The position numbers and the translations under genes were made by a program. Shown in pieces: positions 22,359 through 31,800 of a stretch of DNA of 41,709 nucleotides. The DNA lies in contig NZ_LZRD01000044.1 of NCBI RefSeq assembly GCF_001687325.1, positions 1 to 41,709 on the forward strand, read 5' to 3'. The notes beneath the pieces were generated by a model, which ran no database searches, was not told where the DNA came from, and saw only the letters and a program-made list of their open reading frames with translations. Positions within the stretch are counted from its first letter, which is position 1. Every line of letters starts with the position of its first letter. This DNA comes from Streptomyces sp. PTY087I2. GTDB taxonomy: Bacteria > Actinomycetota > Actinomycetes > Streptomycetales > Streptomycetaceae.

Positions 22359-25115
22359 GTGGATGGACGCGTGCTCGGGGTGGTAACTGTCAGACCGACG
22401 GGCGCGTTCGTCGGCCCGATAGCGACAGGAACCACGAAGCCGGCCGCCCTGTTCGCGCTGCTGGTCACCTCGCAGGAGGGACGGTGCCCCTTGCGTGAGG
22501 TGTTCGACTGTCTCTGGCCTGGATTGGAGTTCGATCGGGGCCGGCTTGACCAGGTGATGCGGGTGCTGCGGCAGGCTCTGGGAAACAAGGACTTCCTGAT
22601 CACGGAATCCGGAGTCTGCTCCCTCCGTCCGCCGAGGGAGCAGATCGATCTCTACCGCTTTCGCGACCTGCTGCGGAGCGCGGAGACACGGCTGGGGAAG
22701 GACAGGTTCGAAGCCGTCTCCGCCGCGCTGGCACAGTGGCCGCATGACCTGGTCCCGTTGAGCGGTCTGGCGGGCCAGTGGGCCGCGGTACGCCGTGAAG
22801 AGCTGAGGCGAGAAAGAGCAGAGGCGCTGCGAGCTCAGTTCGAAGCCGCTCTGCGGGCCGGCCTGAACGAGTGGCTGCACATCGAGTCGGAGCGTTGGTA
22901 CCGCGCCCTGCCGGAGGAACCCTGGCTGTTCCGGTACTACCTCATGCACCACGGAGGCACACTGTCGCCGTCGAAATTGAAGAGCGCAATCAGCCGATGG
23001 ACCAAGCGGTTCCGGCAGCCGGACGACGAACTGCAAGCAGTCATCGACCGACTGCACGGGAAGGCGCCCAGCTCGCGTGGCCCTGTCCTGGCGCACATAC
23101 CCAATCAGCTGCCGCCCCTCGGACGCCCGGTGCTGGGCCGGGAAGCGCCGCTCCATGAGGTGGTGGAGACAGTACGTCAGCGGCAGGAGTCCTGCCGTCC
23201 CACCGTGGTGGTGATCAGCGGCTTGCCCGGAATCGGGAAGAGCCTGCTGGCGAACCACGCCGCGCACCAGTTGCGGGAAGCGTTCCCGGACGGGGTGCTT
23301 TTCGCGGAACTCGGCGGATTCGCGGGGCCGGGGACGCGGCCCGCTGATCCGGAGAGCGTCATCGACGGATTCCTGGCGGAGTTCCCGGTCCCCACTTCGC
23401 CCGTCGGTCTGGCGCAGAAGACCACGGCGCTGCGGTCGGTGCTGGCGAACAGGTCCGTCCTCATGGTGCTCGACGACGCATGGGACGACCAGCAGGTGTT
23501 GCCGCTGCTGCCCGGCACGGGAGCCAGCGCGGTGCTGATCACCAGCCGTCGGCGCCTGGAGGTGCTTCGAACCGACCCTCAGGTGAAGGAAGTGCTCCTG
23601 GGAGAGCTGGATGAGGAGGCGTCCACCGCGTTGTTGCAGGAACGCATTCCCCAGGCCCACCGTGGCAAGACCGCGCGAGAGGTCAAGGCCATCGTCGAGT
23701 TCTGCCGTGGTCACCCCTTGGCTCTCTCGGTGACCGTTCGGAGGTTCGACGGCCATGCCTTCGCGGCAATCCATCATCTGCACCGACAGCTCAAGGAGGA
23801 GGAGAATCGCCTCGACGCCTTGGATCACCAGCCGTCCCAGCTGTCCGTCACGGCAGCGCTGGCTTGCTCGGTGGACGCACTGTCAGAGCAGGCACGCTGC
23901 CTGCTCTGGCAGCTTGCAGTGCATCCAGGGCCTTCGATCAGCTGGTCGGCGGTGTTGGACCTCGGCCTAGCTGCCGAGGAGATGCACGCCGACCGGGCGG
24001 CCGAGGAACTTCGGACGGCGAATCTCGTGGAGCTGTGGTCGGACCGGTACCGCCTGCATGATCTGGTGCGGACTTTCGCCCGTCAGCGGGTGCGGCCTGA
24101 AGTTCTGGACTCGAGGGTCGACTTTGAGGAGACGACGATCCGGCAGATCTTGGAACACCAGCTGCAGAATGTCTGGGCCTGTGACCAGTGGCTCGACGGC
24201 CAGCGGTCGCTGCCCGTCGGCGAACCGCATGAGATCACGGTGGACCGGCCCGAGGGGTTGGAAGACGCTCTGGCCATGCTCGATGACCTGTACGACGTAG
24301 CCGTCCGCGGTATCGAGTTGTCGACCGAACGAGGCAGCCGACGCCACACCTGGCTGCTGCCGATGGCTCTGGTCACCTACCAGTGGCGCCGCCACCGCTT
24401 CAAGGATGCCCAACGGTTTCTCGTCCTGGCCCGTGAAGCCGCGGAGCAGAGCGGGGTGCCGCTGGTGGAGCAGGCCATGACCCACAGGATGCTTGCGGGC
24501 ACCTACTGGCACCAAGGGAACTTCGACCTGGCGGCCAACCAGCTGGTCCGGGCTGTGTGGCTGAGTGAGCAGGACAGTAGTTCGCGAGGCCGACTGAGCC
24601 TGGCGAGGTCGCGGCACACACTGGCGCTCACTCGTCGTAAGCAGGGGCGTGAAGCGGAAGCGGAGCAGGACCATCGGTCGGCACTGCATGTGTACCGGGA
24701 GCTGTCCGATGCCGCAGGGGCAGCAGCGGCGCTCAACGGTCTGGGAACGATCCACCATGATCGCGGTGAGGACGACGATGCCCTCACGCTCTGCACCGAG
24801 GCGCTCGACTTGGTCCGGGGGACGACGGACCGCAGGGGCTTGGCCGACGTGCTGCGCACCGTGGCCGGTATCCGTTTCGCCATGGGGGACAGAGAGCCGG
24901 CGCTGGAGCAGTTCCGACAGGCGGTTGTGATCTACCGCGAGCTGGGCTCGTGGATCGAAGAGGACCGGGCGCTGTGCCTACACGCCGACGCCCTGGTGGT
25001 GGCGGGTCGGAAGGCCGATGCGGTGGCTGCACTGGAACGAGTGATGGCCCTACGCGAGTTGATGGGCGGTACGGATCTCGCTGGGGTGCGTGACCAGCTG
25101 GAATCGCTGCGGTGA
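22359..25115 (+). CDS. SARP-type STAND regulator (winged helix + NB-ARC ATPase + TPR)
   Basis: The 918-residue protein is built like AfsR-family regulators. It has an N-terminal winged-helix DNA-binding domain (about 20-100: KPAALFALLVTSQEGRCPLREVFDCLWPG), then a shortened BTAD-like helical region to about 240. An NB-ARC/STAND ATPase follows, with P-loop GLPGIGKS at 288-295, Walker B LMVLDDAWD at 368-376, sensor ITSRRRLEVL and GHPLAL at 451-456. TPR repeats run from about 690 to the end. GTG at 22359 has a GAAAGGGAG ribosome site. STAND proteins act as signal-triggered switches: nucleotide state and TPR ligand set DNA binding. It is convergent with the kinase gene, leaving an 8-base gap. It is a plausible regulator of the adjacent pPIWI-RE operon. 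Confidence 0.85.
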   Translation: MDGRVLGVVTVRPTGAFVGPIATGTTKPAALFALLVTSQEGRCPLREVFDCLWPGLEFDRGRLDQVMRVLRQALGNKDFLITESGVCSLRPPREQIDLYRFRDLLRSAETRLGKDRFEAVSAALAQWPHDLVPLSGLAGQWAAVRREELRRERAEALRAQFEAALRAGLNEWLHIESERWYRALPEEPWLFRYYLMHHGGTLSPSKLKSAISRWTKRFRQPDDELQAVIDRLHGKAPSSRGPVLAHIPNQLPPLGRPVLGREAPLHEVVETVRQRQESCRPTVVVISGLPGIGKSLLANHAAHQLREAFPDGVLFAELGGFAGPGTRPADPESVIDGFLAEFPVPTSPVGLAQKTTALRSVLANRSVLMVLDDAWDDQQVLPLLPGTGASAVLITSRRRLEVLRTDPQVKEVLLGELDEEASTALLQERIPQAHRGKTAREVKAIVEFCRGHPLALSVTVRRFDGHAFAAIHHLHRQLKEEENRLDALDHQPSQLSVTAALACSVDALSEQARCLLWQLAVHPGPSISWSAVLDLGLAAEEMHADRAAEELRTANLVELWSDRYRLHDLVRTFARQRVRPEVLDSRVDFEETTIRQILEHQLQNVWACDQWLDGQRSLPVGEPHEITVDRPEGLEDALAMLDDLYDVAVRGIELSTERGSRRHTWLLPMALVTYQWRRHRFKDAQRFLVLAREAAEQSGVPLVEQAMTHRMLAGTYWHQGNFDLAANQLVRAVWLSEQDSSSRGRLSLARSRHTLALTRRKQGREAEAEQDHRSALHVYRELSDAAGAAAALNGLGTIHHDRGEDDDALTLCTEALDLVRGTTDRRGLADVLRTVAGIRFAMGDREPALEQFRQAVVIYRELGSWIEEDRALCLHADALVVAGRKADAVAALERVMALRELMGGTDLAGVRDQLESLR

Positions 25116-25123
25116 CGGCTCTC

Positions 25124-26038
25124 TTACCATCTGGGGGGACAGGTCCGGTAGTACTCGGTCGGGTCGGCGGGCCGCAGTGGCTTGTCCGGACGGGGCGCCC
25201 CCACCGAGGGCAGGTGAGGCCGGAGGCGGTCGAACACCGCGCGCACCGAGCTCGGACGTTTCTTCGCCGAGAGTTCGACCATGGACAGGGCGAGTGTCGC
25301 GAACTCCTCGGGCATCTCAGCGAGTCGGTCGGCGGACAGGACTACCGGAGTGTCGGCCATGAGTCCGGCTCTCGACCCGCTGTAGGGGAGCTGCATGACG
25401 GTCAGCTCCAGAAGCAGACAGCCGAGAGCGAAGATGTCGGCCTGTGCGATCACCCCGTCGGGGTTCGCTTCGAGCTGCTCGAGCGGCGCGTATCCGATGG
25501 TGCCGCACCCGAACGGGGTGCCTTGGCGGGCTCGCACGGCGAGTCCGAGGTCGAGCAGGCGTACTCGCCCGGAGTACTCCACCATGACGTTCTCGGGCTT
25601 CAGATCACGGTGGACGAAGCCCTTGCGATGGATGCCGTCCAAGATCTCGCAGAGCTGTCCGATGATCGAGGCCACGGTGCCCGCATCCTTCATCGGCCGG
25701 AACTCCTTCATGAGGTCGTACAGCAGGACGCCGTCGACGTACTCCAGAACGATGCAGCGTCGACCGCGGTAGTCACCCAGCCCGAACAACTTCAGCGTTC
25801 CGCCGAGATCCTCGGAAACCAGGTGGCTGTAAGCCCCTTCTCTGGTGAGTTCACGCGCCAGCTCGGCGAAACGTTGCTCGGATTCGAACCCCCGCTCCTG
25901 CTGCATCTTGATGGCCACCAGCTCGTCGCTCTCCAGGCCTTGGCCGAGGTAGAGGTCTCCTTGCGCGCCTCCGCCGATGTACCCGATCAGTTCGTAGTGG
26001 GTCTCGATGTCGCCGAATCGCTTGATGCGCCGCGCCAT
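25124..26038 (-). CDS. Cytoplasmic Ser/Thr protein kinase
   Basis: The 304-residue protein is a Hanks-type kinase domain with no transmembrane helix or sensor module. It has the glycine loop IGGGAQGDLYLG (residues 21-32), ATP lysine K44 in VAIKM, catalytic loop HRDLKPEN (143-150, D145), DLG at 163-165 in place of DFG, and GYAPLEQ in place of APE. Activation-segment residues PFGCGTIGYAP fit the family. The ATG at 26038 abuts the kinase domain. The gene is divergent from the four-gene pPIWI-RE operon with only 90 bases between, and both promoters flank a 22-bp palindrome. The kinase may therefore be co-regulated with, or phosphorylate, components of that system or the STAND protein. Confidence 0.9.
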   Translation of the reverse strand: MARRIKRFGDIETHYELIGYIGGGAQGDLYLGQGLESDELVAIKMQQERGFESEQRFAELARELTREGAYSHLVSEDLGGTLKLFGLGDYRGRRCIVLEYVDGVLLYDLMKEFRPMKDAGTVASIIGQLCEILDGIHRKGFVHRDLKPENVMVEYSGRVRLLDLGLAVRARQGTPFGCGTIGYAPLEQLEANPDGVIAQADIFALGCLLLELTVMQLPYSGSRAGLMADTPVVLSADRLAEMPEEFATLALSMVELSAKKRPSSVRAVFDRLRPHLPSVGAPRPDKPLRPADPTEYYRTCPPRW

Positions 26039-26073
26039 GGACGCCTCTCTTTCCCTTTGTCGGTCTCATACCA

Positions 26074-26095
26074 GCTGACATCTGGATCTGTCAGC
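26074..26095. promoter_or_regulatory. 22-bp palindromic operator candidate
   Basis: GCTGACA (26074-26080) and TGTCAGC (26089-26095) form a perfect 7-bp inverted repeat with an 8-base spacer. It lies in the 90-base region between the divergent kinase and nuclease genes. The geometry fits a dimeric repressor or activator controlling both transcripts. Confidence 0.6.
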
Positions 26096-26128
26096 GGGAA
26101 GTCGTTCTTCTACAGATATGGAGCAACA

Positions 26129-27700
26129 ATGCCTGACTCTTGGCTTCCCCCGGATGGGGTCCGCCGCGCTTCCAACGTCATCAAAGTGTCGGTCGGCATG
26201 TTCAAGGCCGGGGACTTTCGCTGTCCTGCGGCTGATGCGCTCAAGGCGCGCGGTTACGAGCCGGTGCGTGGCGGTCGCCGACGTCAGGAGCGTCTGGAGC
26301 AGTTCTCCTTCGGCCCCTTCATGGCCGCATGTGACACCCGCTACCGGGCCGTAAGCAGCTCTACCGAGAAGCCTCGCCCCAGGAAACCGATGCATGACGG
26401 ACTGCGCCGGTGGACGGCACACGCGCTGGAGAGCTACGCCGCCGCCTTCCCGGACAAGCCTGATCTTCTGCTGTCGGAGGTGGAAACCCCCTGGCGGTAC
26501 AGCCACTTGGTGGCCGGCGCAGGCACTTCTGGCGGGGATGAATATCACCTGACCGTTTGGGGCCGGTGTCTCCGATCCCGAGATGGTGCGGTGCGCGAAC
26601 TGCGCCTTCCGGTCAACAGACTGGGACGGCAACCGCCGCCCGAGAGCTTCGTCGGCGCGGCAGCTCTGGTGCTTGCTGAAGGTACCCCCGGGCCCCGGCC
26701 CGAGCGAGTACGGATCATCGAGTTTGCGGTGCTGGACGGCAGGGTCCGCCTGCTCTTCGACGGTACGCGAGAGGAGGCGGTGGCCCTCTACCGAAAGAAT
26801 GGCCGCGCCGCGCTGACCGCGCTGCTGGACAGCCAGGAGTACCGGCCGGGGGCCGGGTGCGCGGACTGCGTATATGCGTCCGTCTGCCCAGTGCTGCGGC
26901 GCGCTCCCGGCCTGCTCGAGGTCGATGAGCCGGGGTGGACCAGACGCTGGTGGTCAGTCACCAATGGGCGTAACTACCAGATTTGTCCGGCCCGTGACCA
27001 GATGCGTAGGCTCCACCTCCCGACCGCAGACGAGGTCGAGCACGCGCCGGCGGTTGAGCGAGGTCGGGCCCTGCACGCCTACCTCGCCGAGCGTCACGGA
27101 TCCGGCTCGCCCCGACCATGCACGGTGAAGGTCCCCGCGCAGTGGGTGCCGGAAGGGTTCGAACTACCGGAAGCCGAGCGCGCGCTGGGCGCGAAGCTGC
27201 TGCGCGGCCATGCCGCAGTCTGCCCCATGCGGCTGGTCCGGGACGCCGCCGACGTCCGCAACGAGCCGCGGGTGGTGCGCCACGACACCGCGGCCGAGGT
27301 GGTGGTGGTCGCCAGGCCCGATCTGCTCTACCGGGACGGCGGCGCGTGGGTATGGCGCGAGACAAAGACGGCGGCTCATGACAGAATCTACGACCGCCCG
27401 CTGTTGGGGCGGTACCCGCAACTGGCACTGGCTGTGCTGCTGCTCGCCCGAGGTGATTTGGGCGGTACGCCGGGCCATGCCCGGATCGAGTTCGAAGTGC
27501 TGCGGCCGGGAGGCGCGGACTTGGAGATCCTCGACCCGTTCGTCCCGGAAGTGAGGACCGCGGCCGGAGGGATTGTGCGCGAGCTCGTCGGCCTTTGGCT
27601 CCGAGACGAGAACTACGCGCCGCGACCGGGGCATGCATGCGACCGGTGCGAGACGGCGCGTTGGTGTGCCAGCGGGCCTGCGCTCCAGGTGGTTCGATGA
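26129..27700 (+). CDS. Two-module Cas4/RecB-like PD-(D/E)XK nuclease
   Basis: The 523-residue protein has two similar modules. Module 2 has YQICPARDQMRRL (C286), RGRALHAYLAERH (RecB-type H316), the nuclease core RPDLLYRDGGAWVWRETKTA (D398, E411, K413), YPQLALAVLLLAR (Q431), and CDRCETARWC (C504-x2-C507-x5-C513). That is the four-cysteine Fe-S arrangement of Cas4/AddB. Module 1 has FRCPAADALKARG (C32), H98 in RRWTAHALESY and CADCVYASVC (C244-x2-C247-x5-C253), but no D...ExK, so it is probably inactive and structural. ATG at 26129 follows GGAG; the longer upstream frame would run antisense through the kinase. The stop overlaps the next start (ATGA). It is the first gene of the pPIWI-RE operon and would cut or trim DNA. 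Confidence 0.8.
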   Translation: MPDSWLPPDGVRRASNVIKVSVGMFKAGDFRCPAADALKARGYEPVRGGRRRQERLEQFSFGPFMAACDTRYRAVSSSTEKPRPRKPMHDGLRRWTAHALESYAAAFPDKPDLLLSEVETPWRYSHLVAGAGTSGGDEYHLTVWGRCLRSRDGAVRELRLPVNRLGRQPPPESFVGAAALVLAEGTPGPRPERVRIIEFAVLDGRVRLLFDGTREEAVALYRKNGRAALTALLDSQEYRPGAGCADCVYASVCPVLRRAPGLLEVDEPGWTRRWWSVTNGRNYQICPARDQMRRLHLPTADEVEHAPAVERGRALHAYLAERHGSGSPRPCTVKVPAQWVPEGFELPEAERALGAKLLRGHAAVCPMRLVRDAADVRNEPRVVRHDTAAEVVVVARPDLLYRDGGAWVWRETKTAAHDRIYDRPLLGRYPQLALAVLLLARGDLGGTPGHARIEFEVLRPGGADLEILDPFVPEVRTAAGGIVRELVGLWLRDENYAPRPGHACDRCETARWCASGPALQVVR

Positions 27701-28830
27701 CCTTGGATGCGGGTGCATTGGTCAGTGAAATCGCGGAAGCGATTTCGGAGCTGGGTGAGGAAATTGATCTCAGGTCTTTTCTGCTGCCCTACCCAGATGC
27801 CGCACAGCGAGCGCTGGACCGAATGGTGTTGCACTGCATCGATCTCGGTCTGGAACCCCCGAAAGGTCTGCCCGAGCTGATCGAGTGGTGCCGTCACCGG
27901 TCGGTTGGCGACCGGGCCTTCGACATCCCGCCTGCACTGATCCTCTCCGAAGCGACCCTGGTCCATCCCGAGGGACTGCTGCCCACTCGCACCTGCCTGG
28001 AGCTGGCCTCCGCCGGAACGGGCGGAGGCATGGAAGGAGAGGCTCGCAAGCTGCTGGCCGAGCTGGCAGACCGATGCGGATCGGAGGAACGTTTTCACCG
28101 CAGTCGGCAATTCCTGGCGCTCAATCCGGTGGTACGAGGGGGAGAGCGCTTCGGGCGACGCCCGGCCAAGGGGACCTGGAGCAGGGAGGTCTGGTCCCAG
28201 GTCAGGGATCTCTATCGCCCTCTGCCGAGATTTCTGGCGATTGAGGGCACTCTGCTGCTCTGCGCCACCTGCCGGCTGCCAGCCCTGCTGGGCGGCCGTC
28301 GCGTGCCGGATCGCAGAACCGCGGTGTCCGGGCCGAAGACCTGGTGCGAGCGCGAGATATGCCCGTACGGGTTGCCGATGGACCTGATCCGTCCGACGGA
28401 CGGCGTCCTGCTGCTGGCCAAGCCGCTGCGGATTTTCCTTTCGCTCCCGTTGCCGTTGGAACAGGCGGCTCTGGCCGAGCTGAACCGTGCGGCGGTCGGC
28501 CACCATCCCCTGCCGGGTGAGCTGGGCACGTACCGGCTCCAAGGAGACGGCCTGGCTGTCCACCGGCTGTACATCCACGACCGGGTCCAACCCGTGCTGT
28601 TGTCCCACCGGTTTGTCAGTGCCGAGGGACCGGTGGCGGTGGTGGTGCCGGAGGAACTTGCTCGGTCTGCCCGGTACCGGACTGCCTTCTTCCAAGCCCT
28701 TCCTGACCCGGATCAGGTCTTGTTGACCGGGCCGGTCGATCTGGTCGCCCGCCTCCGCGATGCACGAACCGTCGGCGGAGACGTCCTCAACGAGACAGAG
28801 AATGAGAGGCGAGGCCGATGCGCCATCTGA
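27697..28830 (+). CDS. Zinc-ribbon protein of the pPIWI-RE island (REase-protein position)
   Basis: The 377-residue protein starts MTLDAGALVSEIAEAISELGEE at an ATGA overlap with the nuclease gene. An N-terminal helical region is followed by a probable zinc ribbon, LLLCATCRLPAL (C189, C192) with TWCEREICPYG (C217, C222). The C-terminal ~140 residues are alpha/beta (GDGLAVHRLYIHDRVQPVLLSHRFV, VAVVVPEELARS). In pPIWI-RE islands the third partner is described as a DNA-binding plus restriction-endonuclease-fold protein, and the CxxC/CEREIC ribbon fits my recollection of that family. I cannot find a D...(D/E)xK triad in the C-terminal part, so a degenerate REase or another domain is possible. Helicase translation begins before its stop (13-base overlap), so stoichiometric expression is likely. 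Confidence 0.58.
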   Translation: MTLDAGALVSEIAEAISELGEEIDLRSFLLPYPDAAQRALDRMVLHCIDLGLEPPKGLPELIEWCRHRSVGDRAFDIPPALILSEATLVHPEGLLPTRTCLELASAGTGGGMEGEARKLLAELADRCGSEERFHRSRQFLALNPVVRGGERFGRRPAKGTWSREVWSQVRDLYRPLPRFLAIEGTLLLCATCRLPALLGGRRVPDRRTAVSGPKTWCEREICPYGLPMDLIRPTDGVLLLAKPLRIFLSLPLPLEQAALAELNRAAVGHHPLPGELGTYRLQGDGLAVHRLYIHDRVQPVLLSHRFVSAEGPVAVVVPEELARSARYRTAFFQALPDPDQVLLTGPVDLVARLRDARTVGGDVLNETENERRGRCAI

Positions 28831-31800
28831 TGCCCGTTCTGCATGAGACGGTCCGAGACCTCCAGAGGTATGCTCGGCCACAATTGACGAGTCCCGCGGC
28901 GGAGTTCCTCTGCCAGGTCGAACTCGGTCTGTACCTTCAGCGTCGGCTGATGCCCAACGCCCCGGCGGGCGAGGCCTGGGTGCTGTTCAGCGGATACGGA
29001 TTCGCCAAGGCATACCAGGTGCCGTTGCCGCCGGACGCTGACCGCACTCTCAAGATCGCCAGATACTCGCTTTGGACCCTGGCGCGGCGCAGAGCCTGGC
29101 GGGAGGCGCTGGAGCGCTATCAGCGGCTGGATCCGGCGCTGCGTGGTTACGACGTGGAACACGTCGACACCGCAGCGGCTCTCCGGGAGGTATCGGTGGG
29201 CACGGAGCGCTGGCAAGCGTACGACCGGCTTCTCGCACAGGCACCACCGTTGGCGAGTCCGAGGCTTCCGGCTGCCGGCTCAGGGCCGCATGCCTTTACG
29301 GTCGGCCGTTCGCTAGCAGTGGTCGACCTCCCGGAGGTCTCCCCGGCCCCGATGGTTGCTCACGACATGGACCTGGTCCCGGCAGGCGGGGGCGAACCGT
29401 TGACTTTCCGGCTGAAAGACCTGGCGCGTACCGCGGCGACCATGGACGCTGTGGACCGGCGTCACGGCAGGATGGGGCGCTTGACCTGGGTCGACCGGCT
29501 ACAGGCATTCGAAATGTCCACGGCACAGCTCGGCACCTTCCAAAGGTCCGACGAGTTCACCGTGGACGGAATGCAGCACCTGCTCGGCATCGTAGGGGCG
29601 GGCAAGAGCACGATGCGGGACATCATCGCGGTCCACCTGGCCAGGAGGCAGAGGCGGGTCACCGTCGTGGTCTCCGACGTGGCCGAGGTTCTGAAGGTGG
29701 TGGAGACCTACAATCGGTACACCGATGGCGCGGCGGCCCCGGTGCTCGGCGCGTCTGGCCGGGAGCGCCACGCACAGCGGCTCCATCGCCGCCTGGCCGG
29801 CCGTGGCGAACACCGGCTGTTGGCGCATGACGACCCCGCTTTTGCTTACCTGGGGACGTCCTGCGTGCTCAACCTCAAGCTGCGCGGCGGCAGCGGCGAA
29901 TCACTCGCCTTCGGTGAAGCGCCATGTACTCGGCTGCGCGCACCGAGCGATCCACAGCGACGGGCCAAGCCCGCTCGGACGCCGGAGTGGCAGAAGCAGA
30001 ACCTGGCCTGCCCCTACTGGTCTGCCTGCCCGCGGCACCACGGTTCACGGGCCTTGGTCGGGGCGGCCGTCTGGGTTGCCACGCTGCCCAGTCTGATCGA
30101 CTCCGCGCCACCGTACTCGCAGAACGGGGAACGCATTCGCTACCTTGAGCTCGCTTGCCGGCGTAGCGATCTGATGATCGTCGATGAGGCCGACCGAGTC
30201 CAGATGCACCTCGATCAGACCTTTGCTCCTGCAGTGCTGCTGGCGGCGGACGAGGAGCGGGGACTGATCGACTGGCTGAGTCGGCACAAGATCCGTGAAC
30301 TCGCTGTGAGCGGTCGAACGCAGCTGTCCGACCGGGACGTGGCGATCTTCTCAGCGGCGCTCAACACCGTAGTGGCGGCGACCGACCGGTTGCACGCCAT
30401 GCTGGTGGCCCAGTACCCATTACGTCGCTGGGTGGGGCGTGGCTATTTCAGCGCCTGGACGCTTCAGATGGGCATCCTTGACGAGCGTTTTCCTCTGCCT
30501 GAGGACGAGGTGGCGAATCATCCTCATCGTGCCCAGGTGGAAGAGTTGCAGAAACTTCTCGAGTCATTCCGCGACAATCCGTTCGGCGATCGCGCCCGGC
30601 GCACCGAAGTGGACTTCTCGCACCTCACGGTGCTACTGAACGAACTGCTGCACACAGGGAACCCAGAGCGGACCCGGGACCGGCTGCTGGGCGTCCTGAC
30701 CTCCCTACTTCAGCTCGACGAGGCCTTTATGGCCGAGAAGGAGAAGGAGTACCAGGAACGGCTGGCCGTGTGGCAATCGAAGGAAGAGGCACGTCGACGT
30801 ACTGGCAAACAGGCTGCCAAGGAGACCCCGCCGCCCCAAACTCCCGCGCAATGGCGTGACAGCCTGGCCGACCGGCTGGAACTCACTCTTCTGCTCAGCG
30901 CCCTGGAACCACGCCTGGCCCTGATCAACGCCATGTGGCCGCGGGTCGAATCCGCACTCAGCCTGGGGTTCAGCGAGATGTACCGACGACCGAACGACTA
31001 TGCCCCCATGGTTCCTGAGGCACCCATGGGCAACGTACTCGGCTTCCAGTTTCTGGTGCACGGTAAGGACGGCGAGGGAATTCGCAGTGGAGAGCTGACC
31101 TTCTTCCGGTGCAGCGGAGTCGGTCGTGAACTGCTCCGGGCCATGCCCAACCTGACTGCGGTGGACGGTCGGCCCGGCGCCCATGTGCTGCTCATGTCCG
31201 GCAGTAGTTGGGCCGGGAAGTCCAGCCGCTACCACATTCAGGTCCCGGTCGGTGTGGTGATCGAGCCGCTGTCGAAGGTGATGAAGCGGATCGCCGCCGA
31301 GAGCGAGATGCGCTTTGAGTTCATCGATGACGGACAGGAGAAGCTGCGGGTGTCAGGCAGTGCCCCGGATGTCCGGCCGGCCAAACTGCGACACATCGTG
31401 ACCTGGCTCGGTGCCGGCGCGGATGACGTCGAGGACGGCGGCCCCTTGGAGCGGGAACTCCTTTCGCTGCCGCAAGGGCGTGACCAGATCCTCCTGCTGG
31501 TGGGCAGCTACCAGGAAGCGCGCGTGGTGGCGGATACCCTGCACAACCTCAACAAGCGCTGGCGTGGCAAAGTGCTTTGCCTCGTCTCGGACGACGAGGA
31601 GATCGAAGACGACGAGGAAGCCCCGTCGGCACAGCGAGCCCGGACGCTGCGCCGCGGCGATGTCGAACGCCTGCGGGACCTCCAGGCGGACATTCTGGTG
31701 GCCCCTCTGCTTTCGGTGGAACGTGGGCACAATATCCTCAACCGCCAGAATGAAGCGGCCATCGGGACGGTCTATTTCCTCGCTCGTCCGAACCCGCACC

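Noticed and set aside
25112..26128. Upstream extension of the nuclease ORF
   Set aside because: It runs antisense through the kinase and has no domain similarity. The ATG at 26129 has a ribosome site.
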